The notes beneath the pieces were generated by a model, which was not told the origin of the DNA, searched no databases, and worked only from the letters and a program-made list of their open reading frames with translations. Source: CAIRDP01 sp037134895 (GTDB lineage Bacteria > Bacteroidota > Bacteroidia > Bacteroidales > FEN-979). From it: 64,000 nucleotides of DNA. Location: positions 1 through 64,000 of the forward strand of contig JBAXLI010000011.1 in the NCBI GenBank assembly GCA_037134895.1, in the 5' to 3' direction. A program made the position numbers and the translations under genes. This document shows, in pieces, positions 1-9,256 of this stretch. Numbering within the stretch: the first letter of the stretch is position 1; each line of letters opens with the position of its first letter.

Positions 1-809
1 TCAATAATTCTTTCCTGCTCATCCGGCAACTGGTAAAAGAAGTCGTTTCCCGTTATCTTCTCCACGCTGTCAATCGTAACGGCATAACGTTGTAATGGCT
101 CCTTCGATCCCTCGTTGGGCATGATAAAGCCGATTCCCTTTACGTCCGGTTCTTCATAATCTAGGATAACTTTGTAAAAGAGCCTTGGTACCGTTATCTG
201 ATGATAGCCTATGTTTGATAGTCCCGGACTTAACACCGTGCCAGTGACCACATAAACAGCCTTGTCCTCAACAGCCCATTGCCTTACTTGCTCTTCCAGC
301 CGCTTCCAGATGCCACGGTTGAAGCTTGGATTTTGAGGCGACATATTGCTCAGGTAAAATGATTCAATCATAGTTTGTGCAGAATAGCCAATATCACCGG
401 CCGGTGCAAGATGTCCGCGGTCATAACCGGAACCTTTATAATCCTCATTCGATGCCGAACCCGATTTCAGCAGGGGATCTGGAACAAACTTGTTGGTTCG
501 CTCATAGATGCCATTGGTTTCCTGGGCTAGGAGCTTATAAGCAACCCAGTTTGCAATGTGATAGGTTTGGTTGTATGAAAGGGTGTAGCCGGTATGGCGG
601 ATGACATCGTCTGAAGATCTGTTTTTTGGAAGTTCCAGCCCCGGGATCGGAACAGATGATATTCTGATATTTTCAACGGCAGCAGGTTTCCAGGTTCCAT
701 CAGGATAAAGAAAAACCTTCCTCCCGTCTGCGGTAGTGGCTTCGGTCTGGGCAAAAGAAAATCCGCAGCCAAGTATAAAGAATGAAAGCACGAACCAGAA
801 TCTACTCAT
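1..809 (-). CDS. DNA/RNA non-specific endonuclease (NucA/EndoG type), 3' part beyond window
   Basis: A reading frame starts at the ATG at 807-809 and runs without a stop to the window edge, giving about 269 residues with the C-terminus missing. The N-terminus is a signal peptide (hydrophobic residues 4-19, likely cleavage after SFA-Q), so the enzyme is probably exported. The family hallmark DRGHLAPAGD is at residues 130-139; His133 would be the catalytic general base. It is followed by the SPQNPSFNRGIWKRLE segment (about 157-172), which carries the metal-binding Asn and the helix typical of the bba-Me-finger nucleases. Family members cut DNA and RNA without sequence preference using one Mg ion. 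Whether it belongs to the defence island or is a nutrient-scavenging nuclease cannot be decided here. Confidence 0.88.
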   Translation of the reverse strand, partial: MSRFWFVLSFFILGCGFSFAQTEATTADGRKVFLYPDGTWKPAAVENIRISSVPIPGLELPKNRSSDDVIRHTGYTLSYNQTYHIANWVAYKLLAQETNGIYERTNKFVPDPLLKSGSASNEDYKGSGYDRGHLAPAGDIGYSAQTMIESFYLSNMSPQNPSFNRGIWKRLEEQVRQWAVEDKAVYVVTGTVLSPGLSNIGYHQITVPRLFYKVILDYEEPDVKGIGFIMPNEGSKEPLQRYAVTIDSVEKITGNDFFYQLPDEQERII

Positions 810-902
810 CAGGTTGTTTGCATGAAACGCCCTGCAAAGAACAGTAAATTATTTAATACTCGATTTGCCTTTGCCGGTTAGGGCTATGATTATTTGTTAA
901 AA

Positions 903-1358
903 TTATACTGTAACTTTCTTATTCTCATGTTCAGGTTCTGGTGTGGGTAAAGTATCATCATCATCACGCTCCGGAATATATTTAAGAATGGCCATCCCAT
1001 CAACCATACGTTCATCTCTGATAAAAAACAAGGGCTCATCTTCATCATTCTTCGATCCAAGTGCATAAGTTGTCCGTCTTTTACTATAATTTTCAATCTC
1101 CAGGTTGGTATCAAGGTCAATCTTGCCATCGATCAGCTCCATGCCAAAATCTTCATCCGGTTCAAGAACAAAACAATTTTGCAGTAATATCATCGTGGAC
1201 GCATTGCCATAAAAGTAATTTGAAAAGAGCGGAAAATATCGTTCATTAAAATCAACCTCCCATTCTCTCACCAATGTGATAAATAATTTACCATCCTGAG
1301 AATGAGCACCGACTTCGTTAAAATCCATCCTGTCGAATTTATAGTGCTGTTCAACCAT
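903..1358 (-). CDS. Hypothetical acidic protein, 151 aa
   Basis: I do not recognise a family. The protein is acidic, soluble-looking and without a signal peptide or membrane segment. Its C-terminal tail is low-complexity (ERDDDD, then PTPEPEHENKK). The ATG at 1358 is preceded at good distance by AGGAGG, a strong Shine-Dalgarno sequence, which supports both the start and the gene being real. It lies 110 bp downstream of the AAA ATPase gene on the same strand, so the two may be a pair. An 11-nt motif, CACTCCGTAAT, upstream of its start (1396-1406) recurs in the control region of the neighbouring WYL regulator. Confidence 0.6.
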   Translation of the reverse strand: MVEQHYKFDRMDFNEVGAHSQDGKLFITLVREWEVDFNERYFPLFSNYFYGNASTMILLQNCFVLEPDEDFGMELIDGKIDLDTNLEIENYSKRRTTYALGSKNDEDEPLFFIRDERMVDGMAILKYIPERDDDDTLPTPEPEHENKKVTV

Positions 1359-1468
1359 ATTTCCTCCTCTTTTTATTTCTCCAAAGTAACGATACCACTC
1401 CGTAATCTATTTATATTCCACAACAAAATTTCCGTCACACTTTACGTTTCATGGTTTTCTGTCACTCC

Positions 1469-2596
1469 TCAGGCCACCCTGAATCCTATACTCTTTGGCA
1501 TGGGAATCGAGAAATCTTCATCCGAATAGTGGCAAACATCGGCAAGTGTCATGGCATGTTCAAAGGTAACCGGACGTCCAAGGGTCTTGGCAATATATTC
1601 TGCTTTGTTGATCGACAGTGGCTTGAATTCATATTTGGCGATGACGCGACCCTTGCGCAGTAAGGCTTTATCGATACGTGAAATATCGGTATTGAAGGTG
1701 CATATCAACTGCAGATTAAGGCAGTCACTCAGCAGTCCGTCCGATATATTAAGCAGATTAGAAACACTTATGTTTTCCTCGGTCATCCTGTCGGCGACCA
1801 CATTTTCAGCATCTTCAATAATTAGGATCGCGTTGGGATGATCCACCATCAAGGCCAGGAAATCGGGCGAAGAAATATGACACGCCATTTCCGGCGGAAT
1901 AAAAATCATCTTTTTCCGGATAACTGAAGCAAGATGGCGTATATAGGTGGTCTTTCCGGTCCCCGGACGACCATGAAGTAGAACGATTCCTTTACCGCTG
2001 GTTTGGTTAAGTTTTTGCACTATGGTTTCATGAATAGGGCGAAAATCATCATTATACGCGAGTGAGATATCGATATTGGGTGAAATCACTGCAAATTCCT
2101 TAATGTATAAGCCTGTCATGGGATCAGCCACTAATACTCCTATACACTTAGACATTGTTCTGGCAACCCTTGATTGGAGATATCTGCTTACTTCTTCCAG
2201 CAAAGGTTTATTGGTACTCCCTGAATACAGCAATGAAACGGTCGACTCAGTCTGCAAGCTGTCAAAAAAAACCAAGAGGTTTTTGCGTATCATGATTATC
2301 CCTTGGTTTTTAACATATTTAGCAGCTCTTTGATCATAGTCACACTGAATAATTGCGTTCGTATCTGAAATCTTAAAAATTCGCATGATCTCGTCAACAG
2401 TTTCATTACCAGGGAATATATCGTAAAAAACACGGTAAGAAGGTATCTGATTGTTCTGAAATATGAAAAAGGTGGCAGGATCAAGGTTGCCAAAACCCGA
2501 GTCATACGTCATCCTGAATCCTTCGTTATTGGCAACTGCATGAATATTTACAGATGCCGAAGGCCTTTTCTTTCTTATGGGTTTTGTAGATTTCAT
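1469..2596 (-). CDS. AAA-family ATPase, 375 aa
   Basis: The C-terminal half is an AAA+ module: Walker A GRPGTGKTT at residues 209-217, Walker B AILIIEDAE at about 256-264, a sensor-1 stretch LICTFNTD near 297-304 and an arginine-finger-like LLRKGR at 312-317. The N-terminal 200 residues match no domain I know. The arrangement (N-terminal specificity region plus a single AAA domain with LLRKGR) resembles BCS1/FtsH-like single-module AAA ATPases, which work as hexamers on protein substrates. The gene is divergent from the WYL regulator (178 bp between them) and upstream of the small acidic ORF. A role in the defence island is inferred from position only. Confidence 0.75.
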   Translation of the reverse strand: MKSTKPIRKKRPSASVNIHAVANNEGFRMTYDSGFGNLDPATFFIFQNNQIPSYRVFYDIFPGNETVDEIMRIFKISDTNAIIQCDYDQRAAKYVKNQGIIMIRKNLLVFFDSLQTESTVSLLYSGSTNKPLLEEVSRYLQSRVARTMSKCIGVLVADPMTGLYIKEFAVISPNIDISLAYNDDFRPIHETIVQKLNQTSGKGIVLLHGRPGTGKTTYIRHLASVIRKKMIFIPPEMACHISSPDFLALMVDHPNAILIIEDAENVVADRMTEENISVSNLLNISDGLLSDCLNLQLICTFNTDISRIDKALLRKGRVIAKYEFKPLSINKAEYIAKTLGRPVTFEHAMTLADVCHYSDEDFSIPMPKSIGFRVA

Positions 2597-2684
2597 ACTG
2601 ATTTTGAATGTTTTGCCAGAGTAACTATTTCAGAGCCTTACCTATTTATGATGTGAATCTGCCAACAAAATAAAATAATCACTC

Positions 2685-2699
2685 CGTAATGTTATTACG
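2685..2699. promoter_or_regulatory. Candidate operator: inverted repeat CGTAAT-GTT-ATTACG
   Basis: A perfect 6-bp inverted repeat with a 3-bp centre lies between the divergent AAA ATPase and WYL regulator genes, just upstream of the candidate WYL promoter. WYL regulators of the BrxR/CapW kind bind short inverted repeats in their own promoters, so autoregulation is a reasonable inference. The left half overlaps the motif CACTCCGTAAT (2680-2690) that also lies upstream of the 903-1358 gene. Confidence 0.4.
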
Positions 2700-2713
2700 T
2701 TCACAAAAAGTTA

Positions 2714-2721
2714 TACATTTG
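2714..2721 (+). promoter_or_regulatory. Candidate Bacteroidota -7 box TACATTTG for the WYL-led operon
   Basis: TACATTTG matches the Bacteroidota -7 consensus TAnnTTTG and lies 53 bp before the ATG of the WYL gene. No convincing -33 TTTG is seen, as expected for a regulated promoter. In the intergenic gaps I inspected further down the plus-strand run I saw no other exact TAnnTTTG box, so this may be the main promoter of the run. Confidence 0.4.
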
Positions 2722-2774
2722 ATAGGTACATCAATGTAAAAGAGATAAGATTCAGCCTTTTTTATACCTTTTAT

Positions 2775-3827
2775 ATGCCTATTAATAAACATTCATTCGC
2801 CCGCTACCAGGTCATCGATGCTTGCATCCGCAACAGGCAGCGGTCTTATCCTGATATTGTGTTTTTAAAGGAGAGATGCAGCGAACGGCTTGACCAGAGA
2901 ATTTCCAGATCAACCATTGAGAAAGATCTGAAGGCCATGAAAGATGAATCCGAGCCTGGATATTATGCCCCTATCCGGTATGACCGGCAAAAACGTGGAT
3001 ATTATTATGAGGATCCTGCTTATTCTATCGCCAATATCCAGGTGAAGGAAGAGGATATTGATGCCATTGAATTTGCTGCCAGGATTCTAAGGCAATATCG
3101 GGGCTTTCATATGGTCAAACGCTATGCTGAGGCCATTGACCGCATTCTTGACGTGGTAGATGTAAGGCGAATCCTTAGTACTGAGGAATTTGAGGAATTC
3201 GTACAATTCGAAAATCCTCCTTATCTCGAGGGAAGCTGTTACATCGAACCAATCATCCGGGCCATTAAGGAAAAGAAGGCCATCCGCATTGAACACTTGT
3301 CCTTTAGAACATTTAAACCTCAATCCACCTCTGTAAACAGTATTATAAAGGAGTCGACTTCCAAATCCACATCTCGTATTCTTCACCCTTACCTCTTGAA
3401 AGAATATAATAACAGGTGGTACGTGATCGGATGGGATGAAAACGAAAATGACATCCGCACTTTTGGTCTCGATCGGATTAAATCGATCGATCCATTGAAT
3501 ATCCCCTATCGCAAATCTGATTTTAAGGCGAAAGAATATTTCAAAAACACCATAGGGATCATTGCTCCCCAGTCGAAACCACCAAAGATAAAAATAGAAT
3601 GCACCAAACAACAGGCTCAGTACCTTCTCACACAGCCAATTCATTCCAGCCAAACTGTTCTGCAGGAGACAAAGGACAAGGTGGTTTTCACCTTTGAAGT
3701 GCATCCGACTTATGAATTTGTCTCGGTATTGCTTGGACTGAGAGAAAAAGTGAAAGTCCTGTCACCGGCCTGGGTAAGACAAGGAATGAAAGAACTTTTA
3801 GGTCAAATGATAAAATTATATGACTAA
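2775..3827 (+). CDS. WYL-domain transcriptional regulator, 350 aa
   Basis: Residues 1 to about 80 form a winged-helix DNA-binding region (ISRSTIEKDLKAMK is a recognition-helix-like segment). The WYL domain is in the second half, with HPYLLKEYNNRWYVIGWDEN at 204-223 followed by RTFGLDRI, and a C-terminal WCX-like region follows. WYL regulators sense nucleic acid or nucleotide ligands, and many repress anti-phage operons such as BREX and CBASS (BrxR, CapW). It is the first gene of the 14-gene plus-strand run, with an inverted repeat and a TAnnTTTG box upstream. Control of the island by this protein is an inference from position; the family call is firm. Confidence 0.9.
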   Translation: MPINKHSFARYQVIDACIRNRQRSYPDIVFLKERCSERLDQRISRSTIEKDLKAMKDESEPGYYAPIRYDRQKRGYYYEDPAYSIANIQVKEEDIDAIEFAARILRQYRGFHMVKRYAEAIDRILDVVDVRRILSTEEFEEFVQFENPPYLEGSCYIEPIIRAIKEKKAIRIEHLSFRTFKPQSTSVNSIIKESTSKSTSRILHPYLLKEYNNRWYVIGWDENENDIRTFGLDRIKSIDPLNIPYRKSDFKAKEYFKNTIGIIAPQSKPPKIKIECTKQQAQYLLTQPIHSSQTVLQETKDKVVFTFEVHPTYEFVSVLLGLREKVKVLSPAWVRQGMKELLGQMIKLYD

Positions 3828-3881
3828 ACCTCAAATTGATTACGTAGTCAACTTGTTATTTTGCCTGTTAAAATATAAAAC

Positions 3882-4832
3882 ATGAATCCGATCATAACAA
3901 AGCTTAAAAATGATTCCTGTCCTTACAAACAAATCCGGAAATTTTCCGATGAGCCTGGAATCTATGCTTTCTTTTTTACCGGGAATGATTTTCCGTTATC
4001 TTATTATAATCCTCAAAAAGATGAGATCATCTACATTGGTAAAACAGAAAGCAGCCACGCAAGCCGTGATGAAAAGACTCATTTTGCGTCGGGTAAAACC
4101 GGCAGTTCAACCATCCGAAGGTCTTTGGGGGCATTATTGAAAAATGAATTGTCGCTTAACCCGATTCCCAGGAATGGCAAAGACTTTGATGCCGGAAGAA
4201 AATCGTTTTTCAAGTTTGATGAGCCATCAGAAGAGAAACTCACAACATGGATGAAAGACAACTTGGGTCTTTCATTTTATGAGTATGATCAACCTCCATC
4301 AGAAATAGATGTTCTGGAAACCGAATTAATTGCAGAAGTGAAGCCATTGTTGAATATTGATTCCAAAAACCCGGACAATCCTTATGCTCAGTTAATAAGA
4401 GCGGCCCGCAAGGCTTGTGCAAACGTGGCTAATCAAGCAATGGAAACAAAGGATACTTTTTACATACCAAATAATAACCAAATAATAACCTTAAATGCAA
4501 AACCTATGAGCTCAAGTCAAAATATTCACAAGTACGAGGACATCTTTAAAAATGCTCTTACACAAATCGGAAAAGCTATTGATGAATCTGCAAAAGAAAA
4601 GCAAAGCGTCCAACTGGACGAGGACGATTTTAAACATGTGAGCGGCCGTAAATCATTTTCATTCAACCTGGAGTTTAAGAATGGGGTTGTTGCAAATAAT
4701 ATTGGAGGATCGGCCGTTGCCAGGGACCTTGCAAGAGTATTGGAACAAAATATCCGGATTATGCAAAAGTTGAAAGGCAAACACATAAAATCTAACCTTG
4801 ATAAAGGATTTACACTCTGGATTTCTCAATAA
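3882..4832 (+). CDS. GIY-YIG nuclease-like protein, 316 aa
   Basis: The N-terminal half has the GIY-YIG core: PGIYAFF with GIY at 26-28, IIYIGKT with YIG at 51-53, a conserved Arg near 62 and Arg79/80, then the helix ETELIAEVKPLLN at 146-158 holding the candidate metal-binding Glu and the terminal Asn of the fold. The C-terminal 150 residues are of unknown fold and have no cysteines in a zinc pattern. GIY-YIG proteins cut DNA with a single divalent metal. The gene follows the WYL regulator by 54 bp and precedes sbcD by 51 bp. I infer an active nuclease in the island; its target is unknown. Confidence 0.75.
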   Translation: MNPIITKLKNDSCPYKQIRKFSDEPGIYAFFFTGNDFPLSYYNPQKDEIIYIGKTESSHASRDEKTHFASGKTGSSTIRRSLGALLKNELSLNPIPRNGKDFDAGRKSFFKFDEPSEEKLTTWMKDNLGLSFYEYDQPPSEIDVLETELIAEVKPLLNIDSKNPDNPYAQLIRAARKACANVANQAMETKDTFYIPNNNQIITLNAKPMSSSQNIHKYEDIFKNALTQIGKAIDESAKEKQSVQLDEDDFKHVSGRKSFSFNLEFKNGVVANNIGGSAVARDLARVLEQNIRIMQKLKGKHIKSNLDKGFTLWISQ

Positions 4833-4883
4833 TAAAATAATGAAACATGCATATTCGACCAATAAAACTAATTCCATTGATAT

Positions 4884-6110
4884 ATGAAGATACTCCACAC
4901 CTCCGACTGGCACCTGGGCAAACGACTCGAAGGTTTTTCCCGCTTGGAAGAACAGGAAGCAGTCCTTAATGAAATTTGTGAGATCGCAGAAAAAGAGAAG
5001 GTCAATGCCATCATGGTTGCGGGTGATTTGTTCGACACCTATAATCCACCCACCGAAGCCGTCGAACTTTTTTACCGATACCTGAAAAAAATGGCCAACA
5101 ACGGTAACCGTGCAGTTATCGCCATCGCCGGAAACCACGATTCTCCCGAGCGGATAGAAGCTCCCGATCCCTTAGCCAGGGAGTGCGGGATTATCTTTGC
5201 CGGGAATCCTAATGCAACAATAACACCATTCAAACTGGAATCGGGATTGGAGGTGACAAAAAGTGATCCTGGTTTTATCGAGCTCCGGCTGCCCGGAGTA
5301 GCTCATGTCTTAAGGATACTCATGACCCCATACGCCAATGAATTTCGGCTTAAAACATATCTGGGAGCAGAAGAAACCGATGATGAACTGAGGAAATTAT
5401 TGGAACAACGATGGGCCGACATGGTTGCGGCACATTGTGACAAGCAAGGGGTCAATGTGCTCGCGGCTCATTTGCTTTTCGCAAGCAATGCTGAATCTAT
5501 CCCGGAAGAACCTGAAGAAGAGCGACGTATCAATTACATCGGTGGAGCACCGGCCATGTTTACAAAAAATATTCCGGATTTAATCCAATATGTTGCTTTG
5601 GGCCATTTGCACAGGAAACAAATGGTTGATTCGAGTCCCTGTCCGATTGTATATTCCGGTAGCCCTATTGCTTATAGCTTCAGCGAAGTAAACCAGAAAA
5701 AGTATGTCGTGATCGTGGATGTCAAGCCCGGAAAAAAGGTTACTTCTCAAAATGTACTTCTTAAATCGGGAAAAAAACTTTTGAGGAACCGGTTTGAGGA
5801 CATCGATGAAGCCGTGGAATGGTTAATTAAAAATCCGGATGTTTTTGTGGAGCTGACCATCATTTCGGACCAATACCTTGCTGCTGTTGACCGAAAAAGA
5901 TTACTGGATGCACATGCCGGTATTGTTACTATTGTACCCGAATCCAGGGGGCAGGGCATAGGAGGGCCATCAGAAGCGACTGTTATTGATCTAACGAAAG
6001 GGATGGAAGAGCTATTTCTTGACTACTTTAAACACCGGAAAGGCCAGGAACCCGGTGAACGTATTATAAATCTTTTTAAGGAAATAATATCAGAGGAGGA
6101 GGCATCATGA
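4884..6110 (+). CDS. sbcD: Exonuclease SbcD (Mre11-type) subunit
   Basis: At 408 aa it has the normal SbcD length. Calcineurin-like phosphoesterase motifs appear in order: DWHLG at 8-12 (metal ligands Asp8, His10), GDLFD at 47-51, GNHDS at 83-87 and a later GHLH. The C-terminal third is the SbcD capping region. With SbcC it forms the Mre11-Rad50-like complex, an ATP-dependent nuclease that opens DNA hairpins and trims blocked DNA ends. Its stop overlaps the sbcC start by four bases (ATGA), so the subunits are translationally coupled. Finding it inside a restriction locus, in one run with AddAB-like genes, is unusual and is discussed in the findings. Confidence 0.95.
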   Translation: MKILHTSDWHLGKRLEGFSRLEEQEAVLNEICEIAEKEKVNAIMVAGDLFDTYNPPTEAVELFYRYLKKMANNGNRAVIAIAGNHDSPERIEAPDPLARECGIIFAGNPNATITPFKLESGLEVTKSDPGFIELRLPGVAHVLRILMTPYANEFRLKTYLGAEETDDELRKLLEQRWADMVAAHCDKQGVNVLAAHLLFASNAESIPEEPEEERRINYIGGAPAMFTKNIPDLIQYVALGHLHRKQMVDSSPCPIVYSGSPIAYSFSEVNQKKYVVIVDVKPGKKVTSQNVLLKSGKKLLRNRFEDIDEAVEWLIKNPDVFVELTIISDQYLAAVDRKRLLDAHAGIVTIVPESRGQGIGGPSEATVIDLTKGMEELFLDYFKHRKGQEPGERIINLFKEIISEEEAS

Positions 6111-9100
6111 TACCGGTGAAACTAACGATTCAGGGTCTATATTCTTACCGCACCAGACAGCCCATCGATTTTACCAATCTCACGAAGTCCGGACTATTTG
6201 GGATTTTCGGTGGTGTTGGGAGTGGTAAATCGTCAATTCTCGAAGCCATTTCTTTTGCCTTATACGGAGAAATTGAAAGGTTAAACGCACGGGATGGAAG
6301 AAATTATAACATGATGAACCTGAAATCAAATGAGCTGTTAATTGATTTTGAGTTTAAAACCCATGATGATGTTATTTATCGTTTTGTTGTTCAGGGAAAA
6401 AGAAACAAGAAGAATTTTGAAGATGTAAAAGCATTTGAAAGAACTGCTTATCGTTTTAAAAATAACAAATGGGACCCAATCTCTGTTGACCAAGTCGAAA
6501 CAATAACCGGTTTGAACTACCGGAATTTTCGCCGGACCATTATAATCCCTCAAGGGAAATTTCAGGAATTCCTTCAGTTGAATTCTTCGGACAGGACCAC
6601 CATGTTGAAAGAGTTGTTCAACCTTTCTAAGTATGAGCTTTCCGATAAAATTTCCCGGCTTGATTCTAAGAATGAGTCAACAATCCAGCATATATCTGGC
6701 CGACTTCAGGAAATCGGAGAGGTTGACCCGGAAAAGATTGATTTACTCGAAAAACAAAAAGCTCAATTACAGAAAGATATCGGCAAATTTAAAAAAGAAC
6801 TAGTCAATAAAGAGAAAAAGGACCAGCAAGCAGAAAACCTGAAAAAACTTGTGGGAGTTATAACCGAACAGAAACGTCAGCAGGCAGAACTGCAGCAATC
6901 AGAAGCTGCAACGAAAAATCTTGAAAAGAAAGTCAAAGAATATGAGTTGCTTTCAAGGATCTTTAAGGCAGATATATCACAGCTTGAAGAGCTGGGAAAA
7001 AGTTACAAGAGTAGCGACGACGAACTAACCTCACATAAAAAATCGCTGGGAAAGCTACAACAGGAATCTGAAACAATACAGATTGTCTACGACAACCTAA
7101 AGAAAGAGTACGAAAAAAAAGACCATTTGATCAGGGAGTCGGAAGAGCTGTTAAAATATACAGAGGTAAAAAAAACCGGAGAGGAATTGAACCTTCTTTC
7201 TAAGAATGCGAAAAACAATAAAAAAGAACTGGGAGAAATAGCTGATTTGGTAATTTCGGGGAAAAAGAAGCAGAAAGATCAAACGACTGAACTTGAAAAT
7301 TTACGCAAGAGCCTTCCGGACATCAAAGTTTTGTCAGGAGTAAAAGCATGGTTTACGGAAAAAACGAGGATACGGAAATCCATTGTAGATCTTCAGAAAA
7401 AAATCGATGAGCATGATAATTTGCTAGCAAAACTTAATATTCAAGCAAAAGTTGAATTGACCAGTTCTGGTCTTATTGAAACCCTTCCAGAACACATCGA
7501 CATAAACTATTTTCTTGCAAAGATCAGTCTTCTGGGATCTACCTGCGAAAAAAAGCTAAGAACAATTGCTGTTCAGATATCAGACCTTGAAATTCAGCAT
7601 AAGCTGGAACAATATGCCGTGGAATTGCATGAAGGTAAACCTTGTCCGCTGTGTGGTTCAGAAACGCATCCGAATATCCTCAACCCTACTGAAGTTGCAA
7701 GTGACCTGGAGAAAGTCAGAGCCGACAAAAAGATTATTGAAGATCAATTTAAAAAATGCATTGAACTTGAAAAAACACTAACAGCTAATCATATCAGGCA
7801 GGATTCCATCTTGCAGCAGAACAAGGAGCTAATGACAGAACTCATCGCTTTACAATCGACGGAACAAGTACATAATAAAAAATTCATCTGGGAGGATTTT
7901 GAAAATGACAATGAAGATAAGGTAATAGAGGAAGAAACACGTTATGAGAAAGTCAAAAAATCAATTGAAGATGGAGTTAACGACCTGAATAAAACAGGTG
8001 TAGAAATTGATAGAAACGAGAAATCACTTGAGAACAATAAAACAGAATTAGTCCGGACCGAGCAGCAAATTACCGGCGCTCAAACAAGAAAGGATATTTT
8101 GCTGGCACAGATTAAACTAATTGACTTGCAATTTTATCAAAACTTGTCAGCAGAACAACTTAACAATAAGTCAAATGAACTAATCAGACAGCATAATGAT
8201 CTTTCACAAAAATTTACTGATACGGAGAAAAAGGTAAATTCCATCAAAGCTTCTGTAAATGCACTCTCAGGAAAAATCAGTGAAATGGAGAGAAATCATA
8301 AATACCTCCACGAGCAACTGCAAAAACTCAATCAGCAAACGAAAAAAAAGCTTAAACTTAATGGAGATCTGGAACTTTCATATGTTCTTTCAGTTCTGAA
8401 AAAAGAAATTGATGTTGATAAGGAGAAATCCGGGTTAGAAGAATTTTACCGGTCATTGGAGGCACTTAAAAAATATCTTAATGAACTGGAGAAGGAACTT
8501 GCAGGCCGGATTTATGAGAAAGATTCACATCAATTGCTGAAGGAGGAAATAAAGAAGCATAAGCACACCATTGAAACCATGAACCAGGACATTGGCAGGC
8601 ATGAAACTGAGATTATTACCTTGAAGAGCAAGGTCCAGGACTATGCCTTACAAAAAACTGAATTGAAAAAAGTTGAACTGAGGAAGCAGGATATTTCCGA
8701 ATTAAAGATCCTTTTCCGTGGCAGTGGTTTTGTAAATTATGTCTCCACGGTGTACTTGCAAAACCTGTGTAAAGCTGCCAATGAACGGTTTTATAAGCTT
8801 ACCAGGCAAAAGCTTGGGCTCGAACTTGCTGAGGACAACAGCTTTGAGGTACGCGACTATATGAATGAAGGTCACCTGCGAAGTGTCAAAACCCTTTCCG
8901 GCGGACAAACCTTTCAAGCCTCACTTTCCTTGGCGCTTTCCCTTGCCGACAGCATTCACAAACTGGCAGGATCCTCCGAGAATTTCTTTTTCATGGATGA
9001 AGGCTTTGGTACTCTTGACAAAGAGACCCTGGAGGTGGCTTTCGACACATTGAAGGCCTTACGTAAAGAAAATCGCATTGTCGGCGTCATTTCACATGTT

Positions 9101-9190
9101 GAGGAGATGCAGTCCGAAATTGAAACCTATCTGAAAGTGACTAATGACGAGGAACATGGCAGCATTGTGAAGAATAGTTGGGAGAGTTAA
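6107..9190 (+). CDS. sbcC: Exonuclease SbcC (Rad50-type ATPase) subunit
   Basis: The 1027-aa protein has split ABC-ATPase halves around long coiled coils. Walker A GGVGSGKSS is at 35-43, the zinc-hook CPLC at 513-516 (the Rad50 CxxC), the ABC signature LSGGQ at 930-934 and Walker B FFMDEGFG with Asp964. The hook lies in the middle of the chain, as expected for two equal coiled-coil arms. The protein tethers DNA ends and gates the SbcD nuclease using ATP. The ATG lies inside the sbcD stop, after a purine-rich GAGGAGGAGG that may act as its ribosome site. hsdM follows after 66 bp. Confidence 0.95.
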   Translation: MIPVKLTIQGLYSYRTRQPIDFTNLTKSGLFGIFGGVGSGKSSILEAISFALYGEIERLNARDGRNYNMMNLKSNELLIDFEFKTHDDVIYRFVVQGKRNKKNFEDVKAFERTAYRFKNNKWDPISVDQVETITGLNYRNFRRTIIIPQGKFQEFLQLNSSDRTTMLKELFNLSKYELSDKISRLDSKNESTIQHISGRLQEIGEVDPEKIDLLEKQKAQLQKDIGKFKKELVNKEKKDQQAENLKKLVGVITEQKRQQAELQQSEAATKNLEKKVKEYELLSRIFKADISQLEELGKSYKSSDDELTSHKKSLGKLQQESETIQIVYDNLKKEYEKKDHLIRESEELLKYTEVKKTGEELNLLSKNAKNNKKELGEIADLVISGKKKQKDQTTELENLRKSLPDIKVLSGVKAWFTEKTRIRKSIVDLQKKIDEHDNLLAKLNIQAKVELTSSGLIETLPEHIDINYFLAKISLLGSTCEKKLRTIAVQISDLEIQHKLEQYAVELHEGKPCPLCGSETHPNILNPTEVASDLEKVRADKKIIEDQFKKCIELEKTLTANHIRQDSILQQNKELMTELIALQSTEQVHNKKFIWEDFENDNEDKVIEEETRYEKVKKSIEDGVNDLNKTGVEIDRNEKSLENNKTELVRTEQQITGAQTRKDILLAQIKLIDLQFYQNLSAEQLNNKSNELIRQHNDLSQKFTDTEKKVNSIKASVNALSGKISEMERNHKYLHEQLQKLNQQTKKKLKLNGDLELSYVLSVLKKEIDVDKEKSGLEEFYRSLEALKKYLNELEKELAGRIYEKDSHQLLKEEIKKHKHTIETMNQDIGRHETEIITLKSKVQDYALQKTELKKVELRKQDISELKILFRGSGFVNYVSTVYLQNLCKAANERFYKLTRQKLGLELAEDNSFEVRDYMNEGHLRSVKTLSGGQTFQASLSLALSLADSIHKLAGSSENFFFMDEGFGTLDKETLEVAFDTLKALRKENRIVGVISHVEEMQSEIETYLKVTNDEEHGSIVKNSWES

Positions 9191-9256
9191 ATTATTTCGA
9201 TTACAGTAACACTTTGATTAAGGTTAACGAATTTCATCAGTCCATAAATAAATTTA

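Noticed and set aside
903..1380. Strong Shine-Dalgarno sequence as a sign of foreign origin
   Set aside because: The native rplI gene in this window also has AAGGAGGG before its start, so such sites are normal here.
3087..3704. Long minus-strand ORF inside the WYL gene
   Set aside because: It is antisense to a clear family member and has no recognisable domain of its own.
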